In this document: one piece after another, positions 7,834 to 16,796 of the stretch | Position numbering within the stretch: position 1 is the first letter of the stretch | Layout: each line of letters starts with the position of its first letter | DNA from: CAZPNX01 sp964588285 | GTDB taxonomy: Bacteria > Edwardsbacteria > AC1 > EtOH8 | Direction of reading: 5' to 3' | Assembly: GCA_964588285.1 (NCBI GenBank) | Contig: CAZPNX010000021.1 | Coordinates: forward strand, 1-44,151 | DNA length: 44,151 nt | Notes under the pieces: model-generated | What the model was told of the DNA's origin: nothing | What the model saw: the letters and a program-made list of their open reading frames with translations, nothing else | Database searches by the model: none | Program-made: the position numbers and the translations under genes

Positions 7834-7964
7834 TGGTTCCAGCCGTTTTCGATCGGCCGAAAATCACCAAACCGCCGCTTATGAGTCGGCTTCGGTTCGG
7901 TTCCCGGCTATCTGCTTCCGTTCGCCCGGCTTCTCTCAAGCTGGCGTTTAAGGCTTAAGCAACA

Positions 7965-8001
7965 AACCGGGGCGCCCGATAATTGGGGCGCCCCAATCGG
8001 T
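7965..8001 (-). terminator. Terminator after clpC
   Basis: A long GC-rich hairpin: AACC/GGTT outer pairs and GGGGCGCCC/GGGCGCCCC inner arms around a short AT loop, abutting the clpC stop codon at 8002-8004. The run after the stem is TGTT rather than a perfect U-tract. Confidence 0.6.
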
Positions 8002-10458
8002 TTATTTCTTGCTCCCCGACCTGGACTTGGTCTTGGCCGGTTTGAAAAACAATTGATCGTCGCTTCTCTTGATCTCCACCAGATCCCCGTCCTTAACCGT
8101 GCCTTTGAGGATCTCCTCGGAAAGCGGGTCCTCCACCATCCGCTGCAGGGTGCGCTTGAGAGGCCTGGCCCCGTAGGTAGGGTCGAATCCCTTGTCTATC
8201 AGCAGCTCCTTGGCCTGTTCGCTGAGCCTGATGCCGATGCAGCGTTCGGCCAGCCGGGCGTCAAGCTGCCGGATGAGGATCTCCACGATCTGTCCCATCT
8301 CCTCCCTGCCCAGCGGCTTGAAGACCACCGCCTCGTCCACCCGGTTGAGGAACTCCGGATTGAAGGTGCGTTTGAGCTCAGAGAGGATTTTGTCCTTCAT
8401 CTGATCGAACTCCTGAAGCTTGTCGCTTTGCTGGAAGCCCAGGCTGACCCCTTTCTTTATCTCCCTGGCCCCCAGGTTGGAGGTCATGATCAGCACCGTG
8501 TTCTTGAAACTTACCTTGCGGCCGTAGGCGTCTGTCAGATGCCCGTCCTCCAGCACCTGGAGCAGGATGTTGAAAACGTCGGGGTGGGCCTTCTCGATCT
8601 CGTCCAGCAACACCACCGAGTAGGGCTTGCGGCGCACCTTCTCGGTCAGCTGGCCGCCCTCCTCGTAGCCCACGTAGCCCGGAGGCGCCCCCACCATCCG
8701 GGAAACGGCGAACTTCTCCATGTACTCGGACATGTCCACCCGGATCAGGGCGTTCTCGTCGCCGAAAAGGAACTCGGCCAATGTCCGGGCCAGCTCGGTC
8801 TTGCCTACGCCGGTCGGCCCCAAAAAGATGAAGGAGCCCATGGGTCGCCGGGCATCCTTGATTCCGGCCCGGGTGCGCCGCACCGCCCGGGAGATGGCCG
8901 ACAGGGCCTCGTCCTGACCGACCACCCGCCTCCGCAGCTCCTCCTCCATCCGAAGGAGACGCTTGGATTCGCCCTCCTCCAGCCTGGCCAGCGGTATGCC
9001 GGTCCAGCGGGAGACCACATAGGCGATGTCCTCCTCGCCGATGGACACCCTCACCTGGTCGCGGCTTCGGCGCCAAGCCTCGCGGAAGCGTTCGATCTCC
9101 CTTTTCTTGGTCCGCTCCTGGTCGCGCAGCCGGGCGGCACCCTCGTAGTCCTGCTTCTTGACCGCCTCCACCTTGCAGCGGGTGACCTCCTTAAGCTCGG
9201 CCTCCAAGGCTTTGATCTCCGAAGGCGGCTCCGACGACCCCAGCCTAGCCCGGGAGCCGGACTCGTCCAGCACATCGATGGCCTTGTCCGGCAGGTAGCG
9301 CTCCTGGATGTAGCGGTCCGAAAGCTTGACCGCAGCCTCGATGGCCTGGTCGCTGTACTTCACCTTGTGGTGGTCCTCGTAGCGCAACTTCAGGCCATCC
9401 AGAATCCTCAGGGTTTCCTCGGCCGTCGGCGGCTCCACTATGATGCTCTGGAAGCGCCGCTCCAGCGCCCCGTCTTTCTCGATATGCTTGCGATACTCGT
9501 CCAAGGTGGTGGCCCCGATGCACTGCAACTCCCCCCGGGCCAAAGCCGGTTTCAGCATGTTGGAGGCGTCCAGGGCGCCCTCGGCCCCGCCCGCCCCGAC
9601 GATGGTATGCAGTTCGTCCAAAAACAGTATGGCGTCGTTGGTTTGCCTCAGCTCGTTGATGACCGCCTTCATCCTCTCCTCGAACTGACCCCGGTATTTG
9701 GTTCCGGCCACCACCGCTGCCAGGTCCAGGGCCAGCACCCGCTTGCCGGCTATCTGCTCGGGCACGGCGCCGGAGACGATATTCTGGGCCAGTCCTTCGA
9801 CGATGGCCGTCTTGCCCACACCGGCCTCTCCGATCAAAAGCGGGTTGTTCTTCTTGCGCCGCGACAGGATCTGGACCACCCGCTCGATCTCCCGGACTCG
9901 TCCGATGACCGGGTCCAGCTTGCCTTCGCGTGCCAGCTGCGACAGATCGCGGCAGAAGTAGTCCAATGCCGGGGTTTTGCTCTGGCCCTCCTGGCCGGCC
10001 TTAGGGAGACCGCCGGGTTCCGAGGTCAACAGACGCACCACCTCGGAGCGGACCATGTCTCCGTCCACCCCCAGCGAAGCCAGGGCCTTGGCGGCGATGC
10101 CCTCGGGCTCGTCCAGGATGCCCAGCAGTAGATGCTCGGTGCCAACGTAATTGTGCTGCAGGCTTCGAGCCTCCTCCACCGCATGCTCCATGGCCCGCCG
10201 CGCCGAAAGGTTGAACGGCATCTCGCCCATGAGCAGGGTGCCGCCTCCCCGTGGAACCAGCTCCTCGATCCGCCTTTTAAGCTGTTCCGAGTTGACCCCC
10301 AGATTGAGAAGCACCGCGGCCGCCACCCCCTCGCCCTCACGCAACAGGGCCAGCAGCATGTGCTCGGTGCCCACGTAATCGTGCTGCAGCCGCCGGGCCT
10401 CCTCCCGGGCCAGGAACAGCACCCTCTTGGTCCTTTCGGTGAATCGGTTGTCCTTCAT
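8002..10458 (-). CDS. clpC: ATP-dependent Clp protease ATPase subunit ClpC
   Basis: A Hsp100/AAA+ unfoldase that feeds proteins, including arginine-phosphorylated ones, to ClpP. The 818 residues comprise two N-domain repeats (EEARRLQHDYVGTEHMLLALL, then EEARSLQHNYVGTEHLLLGIL), AAA module 1 with Walker A GEAGVGKTA near residue 210 and Walker B LFLDE, a middle domain with a UVR motif (KKQDYEGAARLRDQE), AAA module 2 with Walker A GPTGVGKTE near residue 546, and a C-terminal D2-small domain. The start at ATG 10458 overlaps the mcsB stop as ATGA; the frame's extension to 10710 only shadows mcsB. The protein ends in a short basic tail (KTKSRSGSKK). Third gene of mcsA-mcsB-clpC. ClpP is not in the window. 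Confidence 0.97.
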   Translation of the reverse strand: MKDNRFTERTKRVLFLAREEARRLQHDYVGTEHMLLALLREGEGVAAAVLLNLGVNSEQLKRRIEELVPRGGGTLLMGEMPFNLSARRAMEHAVEEARSLQHNYVGTEHLLLGILDEPEGIAAKALASLGVDGDMVRSEVVRLLTSEPGGLPKAGQEGQSKTPALDYFCRDLSQLAREGKLDPVIGRVREIERVVQILSRRKKNNPLLIGEAGVGKTAIVEGLAQNIVSGAVPEQIAGKRVLALDLAAVVAGTKYRGQFEERMKAVINELRQTNDAILFLDELHTIVGAGGAEGALDASNMLKPALARGELQCIGATTLDEYRKHIEKDGALERRFQSIIVEPPTAEETLRILDGLKLRYEDHHKVKYSDQAIEAAVKLSDRYIQERYLPDKAIDVLDESGSRARLGSSEPPSEIKALEAELKEVTRCKVEAVKKQDYEGAARLRDQERTKKREIERFREAWRRSRDQVRVSIGEEDIAYVVSRWTGIPLARLEEGESKRLLRMEEELRRRVVGQDEALSAISRAVRRTRAGIKDARRPMGSFIFLGPTGVGKTELARTLAEFLFGDENALIRVDMSEYMEKFAVSRMVGAPPGYVGYEEGGQLTEKVRRKPYSVVLLDEIEKAHPDVFNILLQVLEDGHLTDAYGRKVSFKNTVLIMTSNLGAREIKKGVSLGFQQSDKLQEFDQMKDKILSELKRTFNPEFLNRVDEAVVFKPLGREEMGQIVEILIRQLDARLAERCIGIRLSEQAKELLIDKGFDPTYGARPLKRTLQRMVEDPLSEEILKGTVKDGDLVEIKRSDDQLFFKPAKTKSRSGSKK

Positions 10459-11528
10459 GTCATCCTTTCTTTGGTTCTCTGCCTCACCAGTTCCGCCCGC
10501 CTGACATCGCGCTCCCTGGCCTCCATGGCCTGATCGCAGTAAAGCTGGAGGTGGGCCGGCTGGGTCATCACCAGCAGCTCGTTGAGGGTGGCCAGATCCG
10601 GCTTGTCTATCGCCTCCAAAGACAGGCCCATTCTTACGGCCGAGGAAAGATTGAGGAACTCTTCGGAGGTCATCACCCGGGCGTTCTGCATTATCCCCAG
10701 GGCCCGCCACACCTTGTCCTCGGTCTCTCGGCCGGCCCGTTCCCTCAGCGTCTCCCTGGCCCGGCCCTCTTCATCCAGCAGATGTCGGCCGGCCCTCTCC
10801 ACGCTCTCTATGATCTCCAGCTCGGTGCTTCCCAGCGAGGTCCGGTTGGAGACCTGGAACAGGTGGCCCAAGACCTCGCTGTTCTCTCCGTAAATTCCGC
10901 GCACCGTCATGCCTACCTGATCCATGGCATTGAGCACTTCGTCGATGCGGCCGGTAAGCACCAGCCCCGGCAGATGGAGCAGCATCGAGGCCCGCAATCC
11001 GGTGCCGACATTGGTGGGACAGGCGGTCAGGAAACCCCATTCCTCGGAAAAGGCGAAATCCAAACGCTCCTGAAGCATATCGTCTATCTGGTCGGCCACC
11101 CGAAACGCCTCCAGCAGGTCCAGACCGGAGAACATGCCCTGCAGCCGGAGATGGTCCTCCTCGTTGATCATCAAGGACAGGGACTGCTCACTGCCTACCA
11201 GCACCCCGGAACCGGCCCCCATGCCAACCAGGTCGCGGCTGGCCATCCGCCTCTCCACCAGCGCCTGCTTGCCCAGAGGGCTCAGATCCTGGCAGGCAAA
11301 GAAGGCGGCTCCCTGAAAGTAATTGTTCTGCATGGCCGCCGATTTGACGGCCGCCAGCACCTCGGACCGGGCCGGTTCATCGGCCGCCTGGGGAAAGGCC
11401 ATCCCCTCCAGGTTTCTGGCCAACCGCACCCGGCTGGAGATGACGACGTCGGCGTGCGGGCCCCGACCAGTCAGCCAGTCGGCCCGGAGGGCGACCAGTT
11501 CCCGGACGCCGTCATGCGGCAGGCTCAT
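10455..11528 (-). CDS. mcsB: Protein arginine kinase McsB
   Basis: Phosphorylates arginine residues of proteins, marking them for ClpCP. At 357 residues it is the normal length. It shows the phosphagen-kinase-like signatures SSRVRLARN (near residue 32), NEEDHLRLQ (near 120, catalytic Glu) and CPTNVGTGLRASMLLHLPG. The ATG at 11528 is preceded by GGAGG at 8 nt and matches the family N-terminus; the longer frame to 11939 merely shadows mcsA. It overlaps the mcsA 3' end by 17 nt and the clpC start by 4 nt, so the three genes are translationally coupled. McsA is the known activator of McsB. Assignment is secure. Confidence 0.96.
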   Translation of the reverse strand: MSLPHDGVRELVALRADWLTGRGPHADVVISSRVRLARNLEGMAFPQAADEPARSEVLAAVKSAAMQNNYFQGAAFFACQDLSPLGKQALVERRMASRDLVGMGAGSGVLVGSEQSLSLMINEEDHLRLQGMFSGLDLLEAFRVADQIDDMLQERLDFAFSEEWGFLTACPTNVGTGLRASMLLHLPGLVLTGRIDEVLNAMDQVGMTVRGIYGENSEVLGHLFQVSNRTSLGSTELEIIESVERAGRHLLDEEGRARETLRERAGRETEDKVWRALGIMQNARVMTSEEFLNLSSAVRMGLSLEAIDKPDLATLNELLVMTQPAHLQLYCDQAMEARERDVRRAELVRQRTKERMT

Positions 11529-12024
11529 GGCCTTCGGCCTCCAGTTTTCTGATGCGATCCCGCAGGGTGGCCGCCAATTCGAACTCCTCGCCTCTGACCG
11601 CCTCGGCCAGCTGGCTCCTGAGATTCTCCAACCCGACCGGCCTCTGCCTGGAGCTGCCCTTGGCCGGCATCTTGGTTTTGCCCAGATGCCGGACATTGCC
11701 GTGAACCTGGCGGAGGATGCGGCGCAGCTGCGGGGCGAACGTCTGATAGCATCGGCCGCAGCCCAGACGTCCCGTCTGCCTGAACTGCGAAAGTTTAAGG
11801 CCGCAGGCCTGGCAAATCGTATCCAGCTCGTTATTCGGCCCGGATGCCTCCTTGATGATGTCGTCCAGCAAACAGCCCAGCGAGGAGATGGCCGCCCCCA
11901 GCTGTCCGGCCAGCCCCTTCTCCGCAGCGCAGTCGGCACACAGGTGGCGCTCCTCGGATTTTCCGTCGCGGACTACCGTGTAGTGCATCACCGCTTCTTT
12001 GCTTTTGCACTGGTCACAGAGCAT
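11512..12024 (-). CDS. mcsA: McsA, zinc-finger activator of McsB
   Basis: A 170-residue protein with the diagnostic McsA layout: four CXXC zinc-binding pairs (CDQC, CADC, CQAC, CGRC) in the first 90 residues and a C-terminal UvrB/UvrC-type motif (RGEEFELAATLRDRIRKLEAE). It stimulates the McsB arginine kinase and links it to ClpC. I place the start at the ATG at 12024 (MLCDQCKSKEAVMHY), as in known McsA proteins, with a GAGGA element about 16 nt upstream. An in-frame GTG at 12102 would add 26 unmatched residues. It overlaps mcsB by 17 nt. A TTGACA-17-TATATT promoter lies upstream. In Firmicutes ctsR precedes mcsA; here the preceding gene is mfd. Confidence 0.93.
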   Translation of the reverse strand: MLCDQCKSKEAVMHYTVVRDGKSEERHLCADCAAEKGLAGQLGAAISSLGCLLDDIIKEASGPNNELDTICQACGLKLSQFRQTGRLGCGRCYQTFAPQLRRILRQVHGNVRHLGKTKMPAKGSSRQRPVGLENLRSQLAEAVRGEEFELAATLRDRIRKLEAEGHEPAA

Positions 12025-12137
12025 ACGCCGCTGTAGTTGTTCCTCGATAAAGTTTAAGGGCAAGTAACGCCGGACCGGTTTATACGAAATCTGTGAAATC
12101 ACGGAAAATCAAGGGCAATCCGGCGGTACTGGTATAA

Positions 12138-12166
12138 ATATAGCCATAGAAACGGGTTTTGTCAAC
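12138..12166 (-). promoter_or_regulatory. Sigma70-like promoter of mcsA-mcsB-clpC
   Basis: On the minus strand TTGACA (12161-12166) and TATATT (12138-12143) are 17 nt apart, ahead of mcsA by about 115 nt and just after the mfd stop. I see no CIRCE-type or CtsR-type (GGTCAAA tandem) operator around it, so heat or stress control is not visible in the sequence. Confidence 0.6.
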
Positions 12167-12176
12167 CCTAAAACGC

Positions 12177-15100
12177 TTACCCTTGGCCCCAAAGGGCTTC
12201 GGCCATTCCGGCCGCCTCGAAATCCCGGCCTAATGATATCATGGCCGCAAACCGCTTCCCGGCCACAAACTCGATGGGCAGTGCCACTGTCTTGATGAGA
12301 TGCTCCAGCGTCTGTCGCAAAGGGTGGCGGCCCTCGGGCCAGCGGAAGGTCAGATTCGAACCCCGCCACTCCAGCCGTTCCGCCCCCAGTTTGGCCGCGG
12401 CCAGACGCAGCCGGGCGACGTCCAAAAGCCTTTTGGCCGGAGGCGGCAGCGGTCCGAACCGGTCCCTAAGTTCTTCGCCTAGATCGGCCACGGCCTTAAG
12501 ATTTTCGGCTCGGTTGAGCCGGCGGTAGAACCCGATGCGCTCGTCCCCCTCCTCCACATAATCGGTCGGGATCACCGCCGGCCGGTCGCTTTCTATCCTG
12601 ACGTCTATCTGCGGAATGGGCGTCAGTCCTTTGAGCTCGCGCACCGCCTCCTCCAGCAGCTGGCAGTAGAGCTCGAAGCCCACCGCCATCATATGGCCGT
12701 GCTGCTCTCGGCCCAAAAGGTTGCCGGCTCCGCGGATCTCCAGGTCGCGCAGGGCCAGCTGGAAGCCGGAGCCCAGCTCGGAAAGCTCCTCGATGATGCG
12801 CAGCCTCTGGCGCGCCGTCTCGTTGATCCGCCCCCCCTTGGGGACCATCAGGTAGGCGTAAGCCCGGCGGTTGGACCGGCCCACCCTCCCCCGCAGCTGG
12901 TAGAGCTGGGCCAGGCCGAAGCGATCGGCCCGGTTGATGATGATGGTATTGACGTTGGGCATATCCAGCCCGGACTCGATGATGCTGGTGGATACCAGCA
13001 GATCGTATCTCCGTGAATTGAAGGCCAACATGGACCGCTCCAGCTCCCTGGGTTTCATCTGGCCGTGGGCGGTAATTATCTCCACTCCGGGCAGCAGTCT
13101 CTGCAGCATGGCGGCCATGGCGTTTATGGACTGCACCCGGTTGTGCAGGAAGAAGACCTGGCCGCCTCGTTCCAGCTCCCGCAACACCGCCTCCTGGATC
13201 TTTTTTTCGTCCCAGGCCATGACCTCGGTCAGCACCGCCAGCCGGTCCTTGGGTGGGGTTTCGATGTTGGAGACGTCACGCACCCCCAAAAGAGACATAT
13301 GCAGGGTGCGGGGGATGGGGGTGGCGGTCATGGTCAGCACGTCCACCGAGGCGCACAGCTTCTTGATCCGCTCCTTGTGCCCCACCCCGAAGCGCTGTTC
13401 CTCGTCCACCACCAGCAGGCCAAGATTCTTGAAGGTCACGTCCTTTTGCAATATGCGATGGGTGCCGATCAGAATGTCGACCTGGCCCTGCTTGACGGCC
13501 TCAGCCACCGCTTTTTGCTCGCCTATTTTGCGGAAGCGCGACAGCATCTCGATGCGCACCGGAAAGCCGGCCAGACGTTCCTTGAAGGTCAGAAAGTGCT
13601 GCTCGGCCAGCACCGTGGTCGGGGCCAGCACCGCCGCCTGGGCCCCGTCCATCACCGCCTTGAAGGCCGCCCGCACCGCCACCTCGGTCTTGCCGTAGCC
13701 CACGTCGCCGCACAGAAGGCGATCCATTGGCCTGTCCTTCTCCATATCGGCCTTGACTTCGGCGATGGCCCGTTTCTGATCGGCCGTCTCCTGGTAGGGA
13801 AAGGCCGCCTCCAGCTCCCGCTGCCAGACGGTATCCGCACCGAAGGCCCGGCCCGGCTCCGACTTCCGTCTGGCGTATATCGTCAGCAGCTCCTGGGCCA
13901 TGTCCCTGGCCGCCCTCTTGACCCGGGACTTGGTCTCCTCCCATTGGGCCGAGCCCAGCTTAGAGAGCGCCGGTTGGTAGCCCTCCTCCGAGGAGAAGCG
14001 CTGCACCCGCTTCATCTGGTCGATGGGGACGTAGAGCTTGTTATCGTCGCGGAAAACCAGCAGCAGGCACTCGGTCTGCTGCCCCCCCATATCGACCTGG
14101 ACCAGGCCCTGGTAGCGGCAGATGCCGTGGTCCACGTGGACCATGAAATCGCCGGACTTGAGCTGGTCCAGGGAGCGGATGGCGCCGCCTCCCTTCTGGA
14201 AGCGGCGGGGCCGTCGCCGCCGTTCCCGGGCAAAGATCTCGCGCTCGGTGGCCGCCCACAGCCCGGCCTCGGGCCAGTGGAAACCGCTGTGCAGGCCCGA
14301 TGCTGCCAGCTCGACCCTGCCGGCCATTCCCCATTCGTCAAGGATCTCGCGCATCCTCTCGGTCTGGCCGGCGGTGTCGGTCAGCACCAGGCACCTGCCC
14401 CCCCCTGCCGACAGCCTCTCCAGCCTCTCGCGAAAGAGCTTCAGGTTGGACAGGAAGGGCTCGACCGGCTGGATGCCGAGGCTGACCGTTTCCGCGGGCT
14501 GGGGAAGGTCGGCCACCCCGAAGCCGGCCCCGGAGGTCATCAGCGCCAGCCCCCCCTGCTCCAGGCGGGGCCTGACATCGGCCAGGGCGGCGAACCTGAG
14601 GTCTTGGCCAAAATTCTCCAGCTCCTCGGCCACCTCGTCGAACTCGGCCAGGGCCTCGCCCGGCTCGTCCCAAACCATCAGCCCGCCCTCAGGCAGGTGG
14701 TCAGTCAGCGGCACCCGGCCTTCTCCCTGCTCCCGGACCGGCAGCAGGTAGGCTGATTCTAAGCCGATGGTCGAGCGCTGGTCGGAGAGGCTGAAATGCC
14801 GCAGCGAGGCTATCCGGTCGTCCTCGTCCAGCTCCAGGCGCAGCGGTTCGGGCGGCCCGAACCCGGCGATGTCCACAATCCCGCCGCGCATGGCGAACTC
14901 GCCGGTGCCCGAGACCGTGGACTGCCTTTCGTAGCCGGATTCCACCAGCAGCGAGGCCAGTTGATCCCGGTCCAGTTTTAATCCCGGGGCCAGTTTGACC
15001 GTCAGCCTGGCGAGCTCCCGGCCGGGAACGGTCTTCTGGAGCAGGGCCCGGGCCGAGGCCACCACTATGACGGGCTTCCCCAAGGCCAGGGCCTGCAGGC

Positions 15101-15422
15101 ACTCCATGCGGCTGCCCACCAGCTCCGCGTCCGGCTCCCTGTCCTCGCCCGGCAGTATCTCCCAGCAGGCCCAATGCCGCACCGCCTCCTCGCCCAGCAG
15201 GGAGGCCAGGTTGTCCCTCTGCCTCTCCGCCTCGTCCGGAGCCGGCACCAGCCAGAGGACGGTCCCCTGCCGGCGCCTGAAGAGCGCCGCCACTGCCAGG
15301 GCCTTGCCGCTCTCGCAGGCATGGATGATGCCGATCCGGCGCGGCCTGTCCCCTGTCAGCTGTCCGAGCTTGGCGACAGAGGGAACGGCTTCGACCGTCG
15401 TGCCGATCTTAGTCCAAAGCAT
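12177..15422 (-). CDS. mfd: Transcription-repair coupling factor Mfd
   Basis: Removes RNA polymerase stalled at DNA lesions and recruits UvrA. The 1081 residues show the full domain order: UvrB-like N-terminal modules, CarD-like RNA polymerase interaction domain (GDFMVHVDHGICRYQGL near residue 425), superfamily 2 translocase with Walker A GDVGYGKTE near 570 and DEEQ box (VVDEEQRFGVGHKE) near 668, motif III TATPIPRT, motif VI QLRGRVGRS, and the C-terminal UvrA-masking TRCF domain. The ATG at 15422 lacks a Shine-Dalgarno, but the next residues fit the family. A promoter at 15537-15565 leaves a leader of about 110 nt with a 10-bp hairpin. The length is slightly short of the 1150-residue E. coli protein. 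Confidence 0.96.
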   Translation of the reverse strand: MLWTKIGTTVEAVPSVAKLGQLTGDRPRRIGIIHACESGKALAVAALFRRRQGTVLWLVPAPDEAERQRDNLASLLGEEAVRHWACWEILPGEDREPDAELVGSRMECLQALALGKPVIVVASARALLQKTVPGRELARLTVKLAPGLKLDRDQLASLLVESGYERQSTVSGTGEFAMRGGIVDIAGFGPPEPLRLELDEDDRIASLRHFSLSDQRSTIGLESAYLLPVREQGEGRVPLTDHLPEGGLMVWDEPGEALAEFDEVAEELENFGQDLRFAALADVRPRLEQGGLALMTSGAGFGVADLPQPAETVSLGIQPVEPFLSNLKLFRERLERLSAGGGRCLVLTDTAGQTERMREILDEWGMAGRVELAASGLHSGFHWPEAGLWAATEREIFARERRRRPRRFQKGGGAIRSLDQLKSGDFMVHVDHGICRYQGLVQVDMGGQQTECLLLVFRDDNKLYVPIDQMKRVQRFSSEEGYQPALSKLGSAQWEETKSRVKRAARDMAQELLTIYARRKSEPGRAFGADTVWQRELEAAFPYQETADQKRAIAEVKADMEKDRPMDRLLCGDVGYGKTEVAVRAAFKAVMDGAQAAVLAPTTVLAEQHFLTFKERLAGFPVRIEMLSRFRKIGEQKAVAEAVKQGQVDILIGTHRILQKDVTFKNLGLLVVDEEQRFGVGHKERIKKLCASVDVLTMTATPIPRTLHMSLLGVRDVSNIETPPKDRLAVLTEVMAWDEKKIQEAVLRELERGGQVFFLHNRVQSINAMAAMLQRLLPGVEIITAHGQMKPRELERSMLAFNSRRYDLLVSTSIIESGLDMPNVNTIIINRADRFGLAQLYQLRGRVGRSNRRAYAYLMVPKGGRINETARQRLRIIEELSELGSGFQLALRDLEIRGAGNLLGREQHGHMMAVGFELYCQLLEEAVRELKGLTPIPQIDVRIESDRPAVIPTDYVEEGDERIGFYRRLNRAENLKAVADLGEELRDRFGPLPPPAKRLLDVARLRLAAAKLGAERLEWRGSNLTFRWPEGRHPLRQTLEHLIKTVALPIEFVAGKRFAAMISLGRDFEAAGMAEALWGQG

Positions 15423-15489
15423 GCGCTTTTTGAGTTGGTTTTACTTGCGCTTGTATCGAGAATTTCAAACCGGGATAAACGCCGAAAGG

Positions 15490-15519
15490 CCAAGGCCCCC
15501 GAATTCCTAGGGGTCTTGG
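15490..15519 (-). other. Hairpin in the mfd 5' leader
   Basis: A 10-bp stem with one G-U pair, CCAAGGCCCC ... GGGGTCTTGG, lies between the mfd promoter and the start codon. The sequence after it on the minus strand (CCTTTCGG) is not a good U-tract, so it could be an attenuator-like or mRNA-stabilising structure rather than a terminator. Confidence 0.4.
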
Positions 15520-15536
15520 CTTGCCTAACGCCTTTG

Positions 15537-15565
15537 ATTATACCAGAATATCCCCCTGCGGTCAA
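15537..15565 (-). promoter_or_regulatory. Sigma70-like promoter of mfd
   Basis: On the minus strand TTGACC (15560-15565) and TATAAT (15537-15542) are separated by 17 nt. The nearest downstream gene is mfd, about 110 nt away. Confidence 0.65.
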
Positions 15566-15626
15566 TGAAAAAGGACGATTGCAGCGCGTAAAAGCCTTGC
15601 TTAAAACCGGCTCATTTTGGGACATA

Positions 15627-15656
15627 AACGAGAGCCGGCCTAAGCCGGCTCTCGTT
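15627..15656 (-). terminator. Terminator after the secreted C25 peptidase gene
   Basis: A perfect 13-bp stem, AACGAGAGCCGGC-CTAA-GCCGGCTCTCGTT, lies 24 nt beyond the stop at 15681. The trailing minus-strand sequence is TTTATG, a short U-run. Confidence 0.65.
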
Positions 15657-15680
15657 AGAGACTAGTTTATAAATAACGTG

Positions 15681-16796
15681 CTACCTCACGATCACCATTT
15701 TCTTGGTGTCCGTGAAACTCCCCGCACTCAGCCGGTAGAGGTAAACTCCGTTGGCAACCTGTTTGCCCTGGTTGTCCTTCCCGTCCCAGTTGACGTTGAA
15801 GACGCCCGGCTGCTGGTCCTGATCAACGATTGTTTTCACCAACTGGCCCAGGGTATTGTAGACCTTAAGGCTTGTTTTGCCTGGATTGGCCAGCTGGTAA
15901 CGGAAGGCCGTTGTCCTGGAGAACGGATTGGGCGCGTTCTGCAAAAGCTCGTAACGGTAAGCCATCGGCTTATCCCTGCCGCTCTCCGCCTGCCCGCCAC
16001 CCTTGCCACCCCGGCCGGTGGCCTTGTCGTAGGCAAACACCTGCCATCTGGCGCAGGCGGCGTATACCCCCTTTTTGTTCTCGATCCGCAGGATGCCATC
16101 GCCCTCCTTAAGGGCCGCGGGTGGGATATTCTTGGAGAATGTGAAGACTTCACCGGTCGGGATGTTGGCCACACCCAGGGGTATGTCGTTGACATAAACC
16201 ATGTGCTGGATGTCGGCCTTGGACGGCGGATGGTAGAAAACTAGCTCGATCTCGGTGCCCTGGCCCTCGTCAAGATAAGGCAGGTAGTATTGCAGCTCTG
16301 TGGTGTCGTAGTCCACCGTGATGCCGCCTTCGAAGGCGAGATACCCATCCCGCTCTATGGTGTAGATGCCGGGCTCCTCCCCGCCAAGTATGGCCGCAAA
16401 CTGCGGCGTCATCTGGCCGGCCGTGTCCCTGGCAATCAGGCTGTAGAGGGGCCCTGTGCCTTCGGTCCATACCGTCACCATTCGGTTGCCGTCGGTGTTC
16501 TGCCGGCAGGCGATGTGCGGATAGTTGGACGGCTGGGTGGGGTTCTTGCTGAAATCCGGCATCTGTCGCCAGAGATAGTCTGAATAATGAGCGCAGCAGG
16601 CCTCGGTTACGCCTTCCTTTACCTCCTCGCTCCAGGCCGCATAGCCGCCGTCATATACCGGCCACAGCGACGGGGTGGCCGGAGAATTGCTGACGTTCTC
16701 GGGCTCGAACCACCAGAAATCACCTGCAGGCGGCCCGCCCTTTCTCGGCGCTAAGCACCAGTTGCCCTTGCGGTGGAAGATGTCGTTCCCCTCCTG
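15681..16796 (-). CDS. C-terminal part of the C25 protein, with FlgD-Ig sorting domain
   Basis: This is the continuation, in the same frame, of the large peptidase gene upstream. The TGA at 16797-16799 is the only interruption, and the residues after it (QEGNDIFHRKGNW, then GDFWWFEPENVSNSP) carry on the same BNR-like repeat. The first ATG after the stop is at 16562 (293 codons), which a gene caller would report as a separate protein. The last 90 residues are a typical FlgD-Ig/type-9-like sorting module: LLQNAPNPFSRTTAFRY, LKVYNTLGQLV, WDGKDNQGKQVANGVYLYRL and MVIVR at the end. No ribosome-binding site precedes 16562, so this part is probably untranslated unless the stop is read through or is a sequencing error. 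A terminator hairpin follows. Confidence 0.8.
   Translation of the reverse strand, partial: QEGNDIFHRKGNWCLAPRKGGPPAGDFWWFEPENVSNSPATPSLWPVYDGGYAAWSEEVKEGVTEACCAHYSDYLWRQMPDFSKNPTQPSNYPHIACRQNTDGNRMVTVWTEGTGPLYSLIARDTAGQMTPQFAAILGGEEPGIYTIERDGYLAFEGGITVDYDTTELQYYLPYLDEGQGTEIELVFYHPPSKADIQHMVYVNDIPLGVANIPTGEVFTFSKNIPPAALKEGDGILRIENKKGVYAACARWQVFAYDKATGRGGKGGGQAESGRDKPMAYRYELLQNAPNPFSRTTAFRYQLANPGKTSLKVYNTLGQLVKTIVDQDQQPGVFNVNWDGKDNQGKQVANGVYLYRLSAGSFTDTKKMVIVR

Noticed and set aside
8053..10131. 692-codon plus-strand open frame opposite clpC
   Set aside because: It is antisense to clpC, has no family motifs and no ribosome-binding site; long antisense frames are expected in GC-rich coding DNA. 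The same applies to 2071-3060, 13065-14756, 30728-32107 and 32132-32896.
10455..11939. 494-codon version of mcsB
   Set aside because: The first 137 codons shadow mcsA out of frame; the family start with GGAGG is at 11528.
12103..12176. CtsR or CIRCE operator before mcsA
   Set aside because: No tandem GGTCAAA heptamers and no TTAGCACTC/GAGTGCTAA pair can be found.
15490..15519. Rho-independent terminator upstream of mfd
   Set aside because: The hairpin has no U-tract on the minus strand and would stop the promoter's own transcript before mfd; kept as a leader structure instead.
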